Assembly: GCF_000429165.1 (NCBI RefSeq)
Contig: NZ_AUBI01000019.1
Location: forward strand, 1-53,605
Direction: 5' to 3'
Origin: Acetobacter nitrogenifigens DSM 23921 = NBRC 105050
Lineage (GTDB): Bacteria; Pseudomonadota; Alphaproteobacteria; Acetobacterales; Acetobacteraceae
DNA: 53,605 bases
In this document: positions 37,949-48,548 of the stretch, one piece after another
Layout: each line of letters begins with the position of its first letter
Position numbering within the stretch: the stretch's first letter is position 1
Program-made: the position numbers and the translations under genes
The notes under the pieces: generated by a model
The model's database searches: none
The model's input: only the letters and a program-made list of their open reading frames with translations
Told to the model about the DNA's origin: nothing

Positions 37949-38027
37949 GTCAGTCTCTCCCTGCTTCGAAAGCGCCGGTCATGTCGGCAAGCGGCGCTAC
38001 GTTTATGACCATATCGTCCAGAATTGA

Positions 38028-38062
38028 CGTATAAATACGCTCACTCTGACAACTCTGGTCAG
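38028..38062. promoter_or_regulatory. Likely LysR-type operator region
   Basis: Two inverted repeats sit in the divergent gap: CGTAT-AA-ATACG (38028-38039) and CTGAC-N7-GTCAG (38046-38062). The second has the spacing of a T-N11-A LysR site and lies 31 bp before the regulator start. Binding is inferred. Confidence 0.4.
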
Positions 38063-38092
38063 GTTTGACGAACAATAAGACGGGAAGCGCGC

Positions 38093-39004
38093 TTGGACCG
38101 GATAGACCTCTTTCGCATCTTCGTGCGTGTAGCAGACACCGTCAGTTTTTCCCGTGCGGCGGACGCCCTGAACATGCCGCGTTCGTCGGTTTCCGCCGCA
38201 ATCATGGAACTGGAGGCGCGGCTTGGCGTCCGCCTCCTGTCACGCACCACACGATCAGTCTCGGTCACGCCCGACGGGCGTCTGTTCTACGAACACTGTC
38301 AGCGGCTGATCGCCGACATGGAAGAAGCAGAGGCCCTGTTTTTGACAGAACGCAACCGCGTCCGGGGCGTGCTGCGCGTCAGTCTCCCCGGACGTATCGG
38401 ACGGCTTATCGTAGCGCCCGCGCTGCCGGATTTTCTCGAACGGTATTCGGACGTCGATATTGACCTCGACGTCACAGACCGCGTCGTTAATCTTGTCGAG
38501 GACGGCGCCGACTGCGTCCTGCGCGTCGGAGCGTTGCAGGACTCTGCTCTGGTCGCGCGGAAAATAGGAATGCTGCGCATGGCGAACGTCGCCAGCCCGG
38601 CGTATCTCGCCCTCAAGGGACAGCCGAAGACGCCGCACGAACTCGTCGGACACGATGCCGTGCGCTATGCATCGCCATCGAATGGACGGGTTGAGCCCTG
38701 GGAGTGGGAGGAAAGCGGGAAGCTTCACTCCATAGCGCTGTCAGGTCGCGTGACAGTCAACAGCGCCGAAGCCATGATCACATGCTGCATTGCCGGTCTC
38801 GGCGTGGCGCAAGCTCCTCTCTACGACGTGCGCGGTCATATTGATCGGGGCGAACTGATCGAGATTTTGTCGGATTATCCAGCCGAGGCGATACCCATGA
38901 CATTGCTCTATCCGCACCGCAGACATCTCTCCGGCCGCCTTCACGTCTTTGCGGACTGGCTGGATGCGCTTCTCCGTCCGCATCTCGACTGCGACGCTAC
39001 GTAA
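38093..39004 (+). CDS. LysR-family transcriptional regulator
   Basis: A 303-residue LysR regulator. The N-terminal HTH is FVRVADTVSFSRAADALNMPRSSVSAAIMELEARLGVRLLSRTTRSV, followed by the effector domain (LRVSLPGRIGRLIVAPALPDFLERYSDVDIDLDVTDRVVNLVEDGADCVLRVG). The start is TTG at 38093 with GGGAA upstream; no ATG fits. It is divergent from the SDR gene, the usual arrangement for autoregulated control of that gene. Confidence 0.85.
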   Translation: MDRIDLFRIFVRVADTVSFSRAADALNMPRSSVSAAIMELEARLGVRLLSRTTRSVSVTPDGRLFYEHCQRLIADMEEAEALFLTERNRVRGVLRVSLPGRIGRLIVAPALPDFLERYSDVDIDLDVTDRVVNLVEDGADCVLRVGALQDSALVARKIGMLRMANVASPAYLALKGQPKTPHELVGHDAVRYASPSNGRVEPWEWEESGKLHSIALSGRVTVNSAEAMITCCIAGLGVAQAPLYDVRGHIDRGELIEILSDYPAEAIPMTLLYPHRRHLSGRLHVFADWLDALLRPHLDCDAT

Positions 39005-39201
39005 ACGATGGCGCAACTCATGAACGCGCAGAGATTCCCCGCTGGAAACACTCACACGACGCATCATTCTGATCGTGGCGCGCGGAGTTCAGCATACTGC
39101 TGACATGAACGTGAATTCTATCCGGCGCCGCTCACGCGCAAGCATTTCGCGCAGAAAGCTTTTTTGCTCCGAAACCTCACCTGTTTGCAGGACGGCATGT
39201 C

Positions 39202-40602
39202 ATGACTCACTCTGCACATATGCACCCGGACGACATCCGGTCGCAATTTTCGGCTGCGATGTCTGTAATGTACAAAAAGGAGGTGCCACTTTACGGCGTC
39301 CTTCTGGATCTGGTCGCTGACGTAAACGAAGCCACATTACGCAGACGCCCGGACCTTCAGGCAGACTTCGAACGCACCGGCGAACTTTCCCGTATCAGTC
39401 TGGAGCGCCACGGAGCCATTCGCGTCGGCTCGCCGGAGGAACTGCACACACTGCGGCGTCTATTCGCTATCATGGGCATGGCTCCCGTCGGCTACTACGA
39501 TCTTTCGGTCGCAGGAATGCCGGTCCACTCCACGGCGTTTCGTCCGATCACCGACGCCAGCCTGACGCATAATCCGTTTCGCGTCTTCACGTCGCTGCTA
39601 CGCGTCGATCTGATCACGGACGAGGCCTTGCGCTCGGAAGTCGCCGCAATTCTGTCTCGCCGCAACATTTTCACCCCAGGCGCACTTCGTCTGATCGAAC
39701 GGGCCGAGCAGGAAGGCGGCCTTACACCCGGAGAAGCCGATCTCTTTGTGAGCGAGGCGCTCGAGACTTTTCGCTGGCATGGGCAGGCGTCAGTCAACGC
39801 TGAAACCTACGAGCGTCTCTCCGCGACGCATCGGCTGATCGCTGACATCGTCTCGTTTCGCGGGCCGCACATCAATCACCTAACGCCGCGCACTCTGGAC
39901 ATCGATACGGTTCAAAAAGAGATGCCTGCACGCGGCGTCTCGCCGAAGGACGTTATCGAGGGCCCTCCGCCCCGCGCCTGTCCGATCCTTCTTCGCCAGA
40001 CGAGTTTCAAGGCGCTCGACGAACCGATCTCCTTTCCGGCCACAGACGGAACTTTGGAAAAAGGCGTCCATACCGCGCGGTTCGGAGAAATAGAGCAACG
40101 CGGCGTCGCGCTGACCCGCAAGGGACGGGCGCTGTATGACCGCCTTCTGGCGGATGTCCGGGAAAAGGGCGGCTCCGGCTCTACCGCAAGCGATTACCCG
40201 ACACGTCTGGCTGAGGTTTTTCGCGACTTCCCGGACGACTACGACGACATCCGGCAGCAGGGCCTAGGCTACTTCCGTTATACCCCGACGGACGAAACCA
40301 TCACCGAGGACGTCACCACCATGCCCCCGGAAGCGCTGGTGGAACGCGGTTACGCGATCGCCACGCCCATCATCTACGAGGATTTTCTCCCCGTCAGCGC
40401 TGCAGGAATTTTCCAGTCCAATCTCGGAGGGCAAGAGCGCCGCAGCTACGCCGCCAACGCCAACAGGGAAATGTTCGCGAATGCTCTGGGCGCGGACCTT
40501 ATCGACGAGTTTGATCTGTATGACGCCGCGCAGGCCCGCTCCGTTGAGGCGACGAAAGCCAGCCTGAACGAGCGTTCGAGCACCGTCGCCAAGTCTTTTT
40601 GA
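39202..40602 (+). CDS. 2-oxoadipate dioxygenase/decarboxylase family protein (HglS/YdcJ-like)
   Basis: A 466-residue DUF1338 protein related to E. coli YdcJ and to HglS, an Fe(II) enzyme that converts 2-oxoadipate to 2-hydroxyglutarate in lysine catabolism. Likeness is seen in HGAIRVGSPEELHTLRRLFAIMGM, YYDLSVAGMPVHSTAFRPI, INHLTPRTLDID and YEDFLPVSAAGIFQSNL, with His residues in place for metal binding. No other lysine-degradation gene is beside it. It is followed by an MFS permease 117 bp away, possibly importing its pathway's substrate. Confidence 0.82.
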   Translation: MTHSAHMHPDDIRSQFSAAMSVMYKKEVPLYGVLLDLVADVNEATLRRRPDLQADFERTGELSRISLERHGAIRVGSPEELHTLRRLFAIMGMAPVGYYDLSVAGMPVHSTAFRPITDASLTHNPFRVFTSLLRVDLITDEALRSEVAAILSRRNIFTPGALRLIERAEQEGGLTPGEADLFVSEALETFRWHGQASVNAETYERLSATHRLIADIVSFRGPHINHLTPRTLDIDTVQKEMPARGVSPKDVIEGPPPRACPILLRQTSFKALDEPISFPATDGTLEKGVHTARFGEIEQRGVALTRKGRALYDRLLADVREKGGSGSTASDYPTRLAEVFRDFPDDYDDIRQQGLGYFRYTPTDETITEDVTTMPPEALVERGYAIATPIIYEDFLPVSAAGIFQSNLGGQERRSYAANANREMFANALGADLIDEFDLYDAAQARSVEATKASLNERSSTVAKSF

Positions 40603-40719
40603 GCATGCTCATCAAGGGACGGCGCCATCCTTCGCGGCTTCTCCCTTGTTCCCGCTCCGGACCGCAGTCCCGCACACTCTCATCCGCGTAACTGCGGCTT
40701 TCATAACAGGCGAACAATA

Positions 40720-42069
40720 ATGACAATAACGACCGCCTTAACGAACGACGACGCACTTCAAAGAGGCGCACTCTACCGTCGCGTCGCTTTTCGCATCATC
40801 CCGATTCTCGCTATCTGCTATCTGATCGCCATGATCGATCGCGCCAATGTCGGTTACGCCAAACTGCAACTTCTATCCGATCTGGGCTTTAGCGAAGCCG
40901 CCTATGGTTTTGGCGCGGGCGTTTTCTTTGTGGGCTACATCCTGTTCGAGGTGCCCAGCAACATCTGGCTTCACCGCACGGGGGTTAGGCGAACGCTCCT
41001 GCGCATTATGACGTTCTGGGGCGTCGTGACCATGGCGACAGCGCTGGTGAAGACGCCGCTGCAGTTCTATGTGGCGCGTTTTCTGCTGGGCGCCGCGGAG
41101 GGCGGCTTTTTCCCCGGGCTCCTGCTCTATCTCACCTACTGGTTCCCAGGAGATCGCAAGGCCAAAGCTTACGCCCTCTGCATGCTCGCCAATCCAGCCT
41201 CAGGCATCGTCGGGGGGCTACTGGCCGGAGGGTTCATGTCCCACGCCGAGATGCTCGGCCTGCGTGGGTGGCAAATCCTGTTCATCGTCGGCGGGGCCAT
41301 GGCGGTGATCGCGGGCGTCGTCGCCTTCTTCAGTCTGGCGGACTCCCCGAGAACCGCTTCCTGGCTTAAGGCGGAGGAACGCGACTACATTATCCATGAG
41401 GTCTCACGCTCCCGGGCCGTCGCCACAAACAGCGCGCCTGCCGCTCCACATAAGTCCGTGTGGACCGATGCTCGCGTATACATGGCGGCGCTCGCCTACT
41501 TCACCCTGATGTCCTCCGTTTCAGTTCTATCTCTCTGGGGACCATCGATCATCCGCTCGCTTGGCGTCCAGAACGCAGGCACGGTCGGATTCGTCTCGAT
41601 CATCCAGTATCTTGTCGGCGGTGTCGGGATGTATCTCATCGGCGCGTCATCCGACTTTCGTCGCGAGCGCGCATGGCATTATGTCGTTTGCGCGGGCCTC
41701 ATCTCGACCGGCGCTTTTCTTCTGGCGTTCGTTCATCTCTCCGCCGCGCTGTCCATCCTGTTTCTGTCGATGATCGCTTTCGGGATCTACGGTGGTTACG
41801 CTGTATTTTTTACGATCCCGGGAGAATTCCTGGAGCCTGACGACGCGCCTGCCGGACTTGCGATGGTGACCATGATCGGTGGGCTGGGCGGTTTCGTCAC
41901 GCCGTCTGTGCTGGGCGTCATCAAGAGCGCCACCGGCAGCCTCGACTACGGCGTCGCGTTCGCAGCCCTGCTTGCGTTTTTGGGCGGATTGATCGTGGCT
42001 TTCCGTTTCGCGCAGTGGCCGGGTCAGAAAGCAGCAACACACGACAGACGCCTCTCAACGGAGGCGTAG
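40720..42069 (+). CDS. MFS transporter, anion:cation symporter family
   Basis: A 449-residue 12-helix permease of the ACS family (tartrate, phthalate and hydroxyphenylacetate transporters such as HpaX). Typical pieces are RIIPILAICYLIAMIDRANVGYAKL in helix 1, GYILFEVPSNIWLHRTGVRR in the 2-3 region with the MFS loop, and ARFLLGAAEGGFFPGLLLYLTYWFPGDRKAKA. The substrate is unknown, likely an organic acid. It may serve the neighbouring DUF1338 protein; it could also carry 4-hydroxyphenylacetate, though it is 12 kb from the hpa genes. Confidence 0.85.
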   Translation: MTITTALTNDDALQRGALYRRVAFRIIPILAICYLIAMIDRANVGYAKLQLLSDLGFSEAAYGFGAGVFFVGYILFEVPSNIWLHRTGVRRTLLRIMTFWGVVTMATALVKTPLQFYVARFLLGAAEGGFFPGLLLYLTYWFPGDRKAKAYALCMLANPASGIVGGLLAGGFMSHAEMLGLRGWQILFIVGGAMAVIAGVVAFFSLADSPRTASWLKAEERDYIIHEVSRSRAVATNSAPAAPHKSVWTDARVYMAALAYFTLMSSVSVLSLWGPSIIRSLGVQNAGTVGFVSIIQYLVGGVGMYLIGASSDFRRERAWHYVVCAGLISTGAFLLAFVHLSAALSILFLSMIAFGIYGGYAVFFTIPGEFLEPDDAPAGLAMVTMIGGLGGFVTPSVLGVIKSATGSLDYGVAFAALLAFLGGLIVAFRFAQWPGQKAATHDRRLSTEA

Positions 42070-42198
42070 CGCAGCCTTGAACATTCTGGGCCCCTCCTAC
42101 GCGAAGCCTGATAAAAACGCGCGAGTCAAAACCGGCCCAACAAGTGGATTCTAGAAGCGCTCGGAACGCGCTGTCACGCGACGAAACTCTGCCACCGG

Positions 42199-42669
42199 TC
42201 AGGACTGATCGCGGAGGATCCCAGTAATCGGCGCGCCCTCCAGTTCGAGCAGCCAGACCTTGTCGTCCGTACCGCCGTCCCCGGAGTATCCACCTATCCC
42301 CTGTGCCGCCACCACGCGATGGCAGGGGATAAGGATCGGGATCGGATTACGCCCCACCGCCTGCCCCACGGATCGCGACGATCCCCCCGCCGCCGCGGCA
42401 ACCTGAGCGTAAGTCCTCACCTCGCCCGCCGGTATCTTCAGAAGCTCGTCCCATACCCTCTTCTGATATGGCGTCCCGAACGGGGCTAATCTGAAGGGAA
42501 TATTGTCAGATGGCGCGTCAAACCACTTATCCAGCCATTCCCGCGCCGCCACCAGCACGTCGGTTTCAGTCTGGTCGCGTCCCCACCCCCAATCCAAAGC
42601 AATGATAGCGCCGTCTTCCTCCGACAAGGTAAGCGGTCCGAGCGGTGAGTGCAGAGAGAGTTGGGGCAT
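42199..42669 (-). CDS. ogt: Methylated-DNA--protein-cysteine methyltransferase
   Basis: A 156-residue suicide repair protein that takes O6-alkyl groups from guanine onto its active-site Cys, in PIPILIPCHRVVAAQGIGGYSG. The N-terminal half has FGTPYQKRVWDELLKIPAGEVRTYAQVA, the helix-turn-helix recognition region. Length is that of short Ogt proteins. It is divergent from mnmE. Confidence 0.93.
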   Translation of the reverse strand: MPQLSLHSPLGPLTLSEEDGAIIALDWGWGRDQTETDVLVAAREWLDKWFDAPSDNIPFRLAPFGTPYQKRVWDELLKIPAGEVRTYAQVAAAAGGSSRSVGQAVGRNPIPILIPCHRVVAAQGIGGYSGDGGTDDKVWLLELEGAPITGILRDQS

Positions 42670-42800
42670 GATGATGGCCTTTATGCGCGACGCTCGCTAT
42701 GGCGTCGCCGCATGGTATCTCTTTGCGCCACGAGAGCGAAAGGGTCGTCTTCGAAAGAAGAGTCCGCTTTGCCCGCCACCTCTATCTGGACGACGCACGC

Positions 42801-44174
42801 ATGATCAAAGCCACGCCAGCCGGAAGCGGCGAAACGCGAGATAACGAAACACCGGACCGCAGAGCGCCTACGATTTTCGCGCTCGCGACCGGAGCCGGAC
42901 GCGCCGCTATCGCCGTGATGCGCGTAAGCGGCGACGGGTGCGGAGCCATCCTGACGCGGATGCTCGGCGGACCGCCCACGCCACGCCGCGCCGTCCTGCG
43001 AAAATTGTGGCGCGATGCAGCGACGCAGAATGATCACCTGGATGACGCTCTGGTGCTGTGGTTTCCGGGACCTTCGAGTTACACCGGAGAGGACAGCTTC
43101 GAACTTCATCTGCACGCAGGCCCCGCGATCATCTCCGCCGTCGCCGATGCGCTGGTGGCGGAGGGAGCGCGCCCGGCTGAACCAGGCGAGTTCACCCGGC
43201 GTGCGTTTCTGAACGGTCGAGTCGATCTGGTCGAAGCGGAAGGCGTCGCCGATCTGATAGAAGCGGAGACCGAAGCGCAAAGGCGACAGGCTTTGACGCA
43301 GACCGATGGCCGACTGAGCGCTCTCTACCACGAGTGGGCCGACAGGCTGCGTAGTGTGCTGGCGCGTCAGGAAGCGCTGATCGATTTCCCCGATGAAGAT
43401 TTACCCCCGGAGGTCGAGGACGCACTGATCACCGACATCACGGCGTTGCGGGAAGAGATTGCCGCACATCTGGCCGACGGCGCCCGTGGCGAGCGCATTC
43501 GGCGAGGACTTTCATTTTCGATCGTCGGCCCGCCGAATGCCGGGAAGTCCAGCCTGCTCAACTGGCTGGCCGAGCGAGACGCCGCGATTGTGTCTCCGAT
43601 CGCAGGTACGACGCGCGATGCGATCGAGGTCGCAATCGTGCTCGCCGGCGTAAAAGTGACGCTCGTCGATACGGCAGGAATCAGAGAGACAAGCGACCCC
43701 ATCGAGGCCGAAGGCGTTCGTCGCGCGATGTTTCACGTGGAACACTCTGACTGCGTCGTGCAAATTTTCGCGGCCGACGCGCCTCCAGACACGGAAACGA
43801 CTCCGCTTCCGGACGCGATTGTCGTATGCAACAAGATCGACCTGGCGCCCGCGCCCGCACGTTTCGGAGAAATATCCGTTTCCGGCGTCAGCGTCCGCAC
43901 GGGACAGGGCCTCGACGACCTGCGCGAGACGCTTGAGCTAAAGGCGCTTGCGTTGACTTCGGGCAGTGGGGCGCCGCCTCTCACCCGGGCCAGACATCGG
44001 GCTGCGGCTGATGAGGTTTATGCAGCCCTAAGCGCCGCCCTCGCGCAACCGTGGGCGGAAATGCGCGGCGAGGAGTTAAGACTGGCCATGCGCGCTCTGG
44101 GACGCCTGACCGGGGAAGTCGGCGTCGAGGATATTCTGGATACCGTTTTTGGTCAGTTCTGCATTGGCAAGTAA
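42801..44174 (+). CDS. mnmE: tRNA modification GTPase MnmE
   Basis: A 457-residue GTPase that with MnmG adds the aminomethyl-type group at U34 of several tRNAs. N-terminal part: TIFALATGAGRAAIAVMRVSG; G1 loop GPPNAGKSSLLN, the switch region SPIAGTTRDAIE, DTAGIRE and NKID; the C terminus is the invariant CIGK. The ATG at 42801 fits the family length; the frame is open upstream to 42699. A parS site lies within the gene. It is followed by mnmG after 9 bp. Confidence 0.95.
   Translation: MIKATPAGSGETRDNETPDRRAPTIFALATGAGRAAIAVMRVSGDGCGAILTRMLGGPPTPRRAVLRKLWRDAATQNDHLDDALVLWFPGPSSYTGEDSFELHLHAGPAIISAVADALVAEGARPAEPGEFTRRAFLNGRVDLVEAEGVADLIEAETEAQRRQALTQTDGRLSALYHEWADRLRSVLARQEALIDFPDEDLPPEVEDALITDITALREEIAAHLADGARGERIRRGLSFSIVGPPNAGKSSLLNWLAERDAAIVSPIAGTTRDAIEVAIVLAGVKVTLVDTAGIRETSDPIEAEGVRRAMFHVEHSDCVVQIFAADAPPDTETTPLPDAIVVCNKIDLAPAPARFGEISVSGVSVRTGQGLDDLRETLELKALALTSGSGAPPLTRARHRAAADEVYAALSAALAQPWAEMRGEELRLAMRALGRLTGEVGVEDILDTVFGQFCIGK
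43729..43744 (+). promoter_or_regulatory. parS site inside mnmE
   Basis: TGTTTCACGTGGAACA; its complement TGTTCCACGTGAAACA equals the classic chromosomal parS sequence. ParB encoded 3.7 kb away should bind here. Confidence 0.9.
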
Positions 44175-44183
44175 GGGAACTAC

Positions 44184-46049
44184 GTGGTGGACAAGCGGTT
44201 CGACGTCATAGTCGTCGGTGGGGGACATGCCGGGTGTGAGGCGGCGGCGGCGGCGGCGCGTTGCGGCGCATCCACGCTCCTGCTCACCCACAGCCGGGAG
44301 ACGGTAGGCGTTATGTCCTGCAATCCGGCCATCGGCGGTATCGGCAAGGGCCATCTGGTACGCGAAATCGACGCGCTCGACGGCCTGATGGCGCGTGCGG
44401 CCGATCAGGCGGGTATCCATTTCAAGCTGCTAAACCGCTCGAAAGGCCCCGCCGTCCACGGACCGCGCGCACAGGCTGACCGCGGCCTCTATCGCCGCGC
44501 CATCATGAATCTGCTGGAGGACACAGCCAACCTCACGATCGAAGACGGCGCGGCGGGCGATCTGATGCTCGACGGAGACGGTGCGGTCGCGGGGGTGGTC
44601 AGCGAAGACGGGCGCGCCTGGCGGGCTGGAGCCGTCGTGCTTGCAACCGGCACGTTCCTGCGCGGCGTCATCTACATAGGCCATGCAAGCGAGCCGTCGG
44701 GACGGGTCGGCGATCGACCGGCGAACGCACTCGGTCAGCGCCTTGAGGCGTTGGGGCTTCCTATGGGGCGGTTAAAAACCGGCACGCCCGCACGGCTGGA
44801 TCGCAGCAGCATCGCCTGGGACGATCTGGCCGAGGATCGCGGAGACGCCGAACCGGAGGCGTTCAGCCGTCTGACGACCACCCTTCCCAATCCGCAGATA
44901 TCCTGCCGCATCACAGCCACCACTGAACGCACGCACGTCATTATCCGCGAGAACATCAATCTCTCGGCCGTCTATGGCGGCGCCATCGCCGGCCGCGGTC
45001 CGCGCTACTGCCCCTCGATCGAAGACAAGGTCGTTCGCTTCGCGGAACGCAACGCACACCAGATATTTCTTGAGCCGGAGGCGTTGCCCGGCAATCCCGG
45101 CGGCGATCTCGTCTATCCCAACGGGATATCGACCAGCCTTCCCGCATCGGTGCAGGAGGCAATGATTCACACCATTCCAGGCCTGGAGAACGCCAGAATC
45201 GTTCGTCCGGGTTACGCTGTAGAATATGATTACGTAGACCCCCGCGCTCTCGCTCCGACACTCGAACTGCGCGCCCTGCCCGGCCTGTTCCTCGCCGGCC
45301 AGATCAACGGCACGACGGGATATGAAGAAGCCGGGGCGCAAGGTCTGCTCGCCGGGATCAACGCCGCACGCAAGGCGGGCGACGCATCCCCAGTCACCCT
45401 CGATCGCGGACAAGCCTATATCGGCGTGATGATCGACGATCTGGTGACGCAGGGCGTGTCCGAGCCCTACCGTATGTTCACGTCGCGCGCCGAATACCGA
45501 CTGACCCTGCGCGCAGACAACGCCGATCTGCGTCTTACCCCCATTGGCGTCGATTGGGGCTGCGTCGGAGCGCTTCGCGCAAAGCTGCACGACGAAACGC
45601 AGACTGCGCTGACGAACGCGATGGAGCGCGCGCACGACGAAACCTGGCCACCTGCGGCGGTCGCCGCCGCAGGCGCAACCGTGTCACAGGACGGGCGGCG
45701 ACGCTCCCTGTTTGACGTTCTCGCATCCACCCCTGACGCGTCCGTAGCCAATCGACTGGCTCCGTGGTTCGCTGACCTGCCTGAACGCGTCCGGAAACAT
45801 ACGGAAACCGAGGCCCGTTACAGCGGCTATCTCGCCCGACAGGAGCGCGAAATCAAACAATTGAACGCTGAGACGTCCGTCACCGTGCCGCCCGATTTCG
45901 ACTTCGCACGCGTGGGCGGCCTTAGCTCCGAAATGCGCGAACGGCTGGAGCGCGCGCGCCCGGCGAACTTCAGTGCGGCGCAACGTATCCCCGGCATGAC
46001 GCCGTCCGCGCTTATGGCGCTTCTGGCGCACCTGCGACAGGCTGCGTGA
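44184..46049 (+). CDS. mnmG: tRNA uridine modification enzyme MnmG (GidA)
   Basis: A 621-residue FAD protein that partners MnmE. The FAD-binding motif is [21 protein letters not shown]; other signatures are [49 protein letters not shown] and [20 protein letters not shown]. Start is GTG at 44184 or the adjacent GTG at 44187, with AAGGGAA upstream. It overlaps the rsmG start (ATGA-type overlap). Confidence 0.96.
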   Translation: MVDKRFDVIVVGGGHAGCEAAAAAARCGASTLLLTHSRETVGVMSCNPAIGGIGKGHLVREIDALDGLMARAADQAGIHFKLLNRSKGPAVHGPRAQADRGLYRRAIMNLLEDTANLTIEDGAAGDLMLDGDGAVAGVVSEDGRAWRAGAVVLATGTFLRGVIYIGHASEPSGRVGDRPANALGQRLEALGLPMGRLKTGTPARLDRSSIAWDDLAEDRGDAEPEAFSRLTTTLPNPQISCRITATTERTHVIIRENINLSAVYGGAIAGRGPRYCPSIEDKVVRFAERNAHQIFLEPEALPGNPGGDLVYPNGISTSLPASVQEAMIHTIPGLENARIVRPGYAVEYDYVDPRALAPTLELRALPGLFLAGQINGTTGYEEAGAQGLLAGINAARKAGDASPVTLDRGQAYIGVMIDDLVTQGVSEPYRMFTSRAEYRLTLRADNADLRLTPIGVDWGCVGALRAKLHDETQTALTNAMERAHDETWPPAAVAAAGATVSQDGRRRSLFDVLASTPDASVANRLAPWFADLPERVRKHTETEARYSGYLARQEREIKQLNAETSVTVPPDFDFARVGGLSSEMRERLERARPANFSAAQRIPGMTPSALMALLAHLRQAA

Positions 46050-46645
46050 TGACGGCATCAATCGCAGCCCCGCTGGACGTTTCACGTGAAACCCGTGAAC
46101 GCCTGAACTGTTTCGCCGACCTGCTTCTACGATGGACCGCGCGCATCAATCTGATATCGCCCCGCGACGTCCCACATCTTTGGCCGCGCCATATCGAAGA
46201 CTGCCTGCAGCTGGTTCCCTATGTCGAACGTGGCGCGCGCATCACTGATCTGGGTTCCGGCGGCGGATTTCCCGGACTGATATTGGCCATAGCCGCGGAC
46301 GCGGACGTCACGATGGTCGAATCCGACCACAGGAAAGCGGCATTCCTTCGGGAGGCTGGCCGGGCTACAGGCTGCCGTTCCCAGGTCATTGTCGATCGCA
46401 TAGAAAACGTCCAGTTGGACCCCGCGCCCGTCGTCACGGCGCGCGCGCTGGCGCCTCTGCCGCGCCTGCTGGACTGGACGCACCCACTGCTCGCGCCAGA
46501 TGGCTATGCCCTGTTTCTTAAAGGGAAACAGGCGCCTGACGAGTTGACCGACGCGGCACCCGGCTGGCACATGTCGGTGGACCAGATTTCAAGCCGCACG
46601 CCCGGCGGCCTCATCCTCAAGATAAGCGATCTCAGACGTGTCTGA
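46049..46645 (+). CDS. rsmG: 16S rRNA m7G527 methyltransferase RsmG (GidB)
   Basis: A 198-residue SAM-dependent methyltransferase that modifies G527 of 16S rRNA. It shows [23 protein letters not shown], the SAM motif [11 protein letters not shown] and a [16 protein letters not shown] segment. It overlaps mnmG at its start and parA at its end (8 bp). A parS core lies 30 bp into the gene. Confidence 0.95.
   Translation: MTASIAAPLDVSRETRERLNCFADLLLRWTARINLISPRDVPHLWPRHIEDCLQLVPYVERGARITDLGSGGGFPGLILAIAADADVTMVESDHRKAAFLREAGRATGCRSQVIVDRIENVQLDPAPVVTARALAPLPRLLDWTHPLLAPDGYALFLKGKQAPDELTDAAPGWHMSVDQISSRTPGGLILKISDLRRV
46078..46093 (+). promoter_or_regulatory. parS site inside rsmG
   Basis: CGTTTCACGTGAAACC contains the 14-bp palindrome GTTTCACGTGAAAC, the parS core. 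It is the second such site in the window, 2.3 kb from the first. Confidence 0.85.
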
Positions 46646-47492
46646 TTCCACATCTCCGCGCAAAAAACGCGGCTCCGGTCCGAATGGTCCGGCAAACTCC
46701 ATCAATACTCCTGTCATCCTTGCAATCGCGAACCAGAAAGGCGGCGTGGGCAAAACCACAACGGCGATCAATCTCGCAGCGGCTCTGGCGCAGGAAGCCG
46801 GGCGTGTGCTTCTGATCGATATGGACCCGCAGGGGAACGCTTCGACCGGCCTTGGCGTGGACTTCAACGCCCGCAAACAAGGCTCCTACGCCCTCCTCAT
46901 GGGAGAAAAGGACCCCGCGTCGCTCGCCAGACCCAGCGACGTTGCAAACCTGTCGGTCATCTCGGCTGACACGGATCTTGTGGGCGCGGAGATCGAACTT
47001 ATCGGGACGGACGACCGCGAACGCCGCTTGAAGGCGGCGCTACAGGATATTGGGAAAAGGTTTGACTATATCCTGATAGATTGCCCACCAAGCCTCGGGC
47101 TTCTCACCCTGAACGCGCTTGTCGCGGCTGATGGCGTCATTGCCCCCCTCCAGTGCGAATTCTTCGCGCTGGAGGGCATAAGCCACCTGACCAAGACTGT
47201 GGAACGCGTGCGCAGCCAGTTCAATCCGGCGCTGCATCTCGCAGGCATCGTGCTGACAATGTATGACAAGCGCAACAATCTGTCTGAACTGGTCGCAGCT
47301 GACGCCCGCAGCTTTTTCGGCGAGGCCGTTCTGGAAACTGTGATTCCGCGCAATATTCGCATTTCCGAGGCGCAAAGCCATGGCGCGCCGGTGATGATTT
47401 ACGATCCGCGTTCAAGCGGCGCACAATCCTACACCGCTCTGGCGACAGAATTGCTCGCCAGATTCGACGCCAGACAGAAGGGGAAAAGCTGA
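46638..47492 (+). CDS. parA: Chromosome partitioning ATPase ParA
   Basis: A 284-residue deviant Walker A ATPase. The P-loop is [21 protein letters not shown], with [13 protein letters not shown] and [14 protein letters not shown] following. It begins with GTG at 46638 inside the end of rsmG and overlaps the parB start. Together with ParB and parS it segregates the replication-origin region. Confidence 0.96.
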   Translation: MSDSTSPRKKRGSGPNGPANSINTPVILAIANQKGGVGKTTTAINLAAALAQEAGRVLLIDMDPQGNASTGLGVDFNARKQGSYALLMGEKDPASLARPSDVANLSVISADTDLVGAEIELIGTDDRERRLKAALQDIGKRFDYILIDCPPSLGLLTLNALVAADGVIAPLQCEFFALEGISHLTKTVERVRSQFNPALHLAGIVLTMYDKRNNLSELVAADARSFFGEAVLETVIPRNIRISEAQSHGAPVMIYDPRSSGAQSYTALATELLARFDARQKGKS

Positions 47493-48385
47493 TGAGCCCA
47501 CCGAAGCAAGCGGCCAGACCCCGTCTTGGGCGAGGATTAGCGGCCCTTCTCGGCGAACAGGCTCCCACAGCAGCGCCGCAGGGCGGCCCCAAAGGCGGGA
47601 TAGCCGCTCTTCCCATCGAAAGTCTCGAGCCCGGTCCATTTCAACCCAGACAGGTCATGGAGCCAGAAGCCCTCGACGAACTAACCGAGTCCATCCGCGC
47701 TCGCGGCGTCCTGCAGCCCATTCTGGCGCGCCCTCACCCTGAACGCGCAGGTGTTTACCAAATCATCGGCGGCGAACGTCGGTGGCGGGCCTCACAGAAA
47801 GCGGGCCTGCATGAAATCCCGGTGCTGGTCCGTAATCTCGACGATGCGGACGCCATGGCCGCCGCCCTGGTGGAGAACCTGCAACGCAGCGACCTCAACC
47901 CCATGGAAGAGGCGGAGGGCTTCAACAGGCTCATAGAAGAATATCAGTTGACGCAGGACGAACTCGCGCGCGCCATTGGCAAATCGCGCCCGCACGTCGC
48001 CAATACGCTGCGCCTGCTGCGTCTTCCGCCCTCTCTGCGACAGGACGTAACGCGGGGCGCTCTGTCGGCTGGACACGCCCGCGCATTGCTCGGGCACCCC
48101 GACCCACTCGCCGCAGCTCGGGACGTCATCTCGCGAGATCTTTCCGTGCGCCAGACAGAGGCGTTGGTTCAGAAAGCCCAGTCTCACCGCAAAATCCCGC
48201 CCGCCGAAGCGGTGAAGATTCGGGCGGAGCGCGGCGATCCGGAAATCGCCATGCTGGAGAGAGATCTCAGCGCCAAACTGGGTCTGAAAGTGCAGGTTCA
48301 GTTCGACGGCAAGGGCGGTTCGATCCGCTTCGCCTATCGGACGCTCGATCAACTCGATCGTCTGCTGGAATTGCTGAATCGCTAA
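47492..48385 (+). CDS. parB: Chromosome partitioning protein ParB
   Basis: A 297-residue CTPase and DNA-binding protein. N-terminal PRLGRGLAALLGEQ; the CTP-binding/ParB motif GGERRWRASQKAGL; the HTH LTQDELARAIGKSRPHVANTLRLLRLP; and the C-terminal dimer domain. It binds the two parS sites described. tRNA-Lys follows 87 bp later. Confidence 0.96.
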   Translation: MSPPKQAARPRLGRGLAALLGEQAPTAAPQGGPKGGIAALPIESLEPGPFQPRQVMEPEALDELTESIRARGVLQPILARPHPERAGVYQIIGGERRWRASQKAGLHEIPVLVRNLDDADAMAAALVENLQRSDLNPMEEAEGFNRLIEEYQLTQDELARAIGKSRPHVANTLRLLRLPPSLRQDVTRGALSAGHARALLGHPDPLAAARDVISRDLSVRQTEALVQKAQSHRKIPPAEAVKIRAERGDPEIAMLERDLSAKLGLKVQVQFDGKGGSIRFAYRTLDQLDRLLELLNR

Positions 48386-48472
48386 TTTAGCCGCAAGAGA
48401 CGCTTGCACTTCTGTTTCACGCCTGATAGAACCCCGCCTGTTCGCCGGGGACACCCGGTGGAGATAAATCCT

Positions 48473-48548
<76 letters not shown>

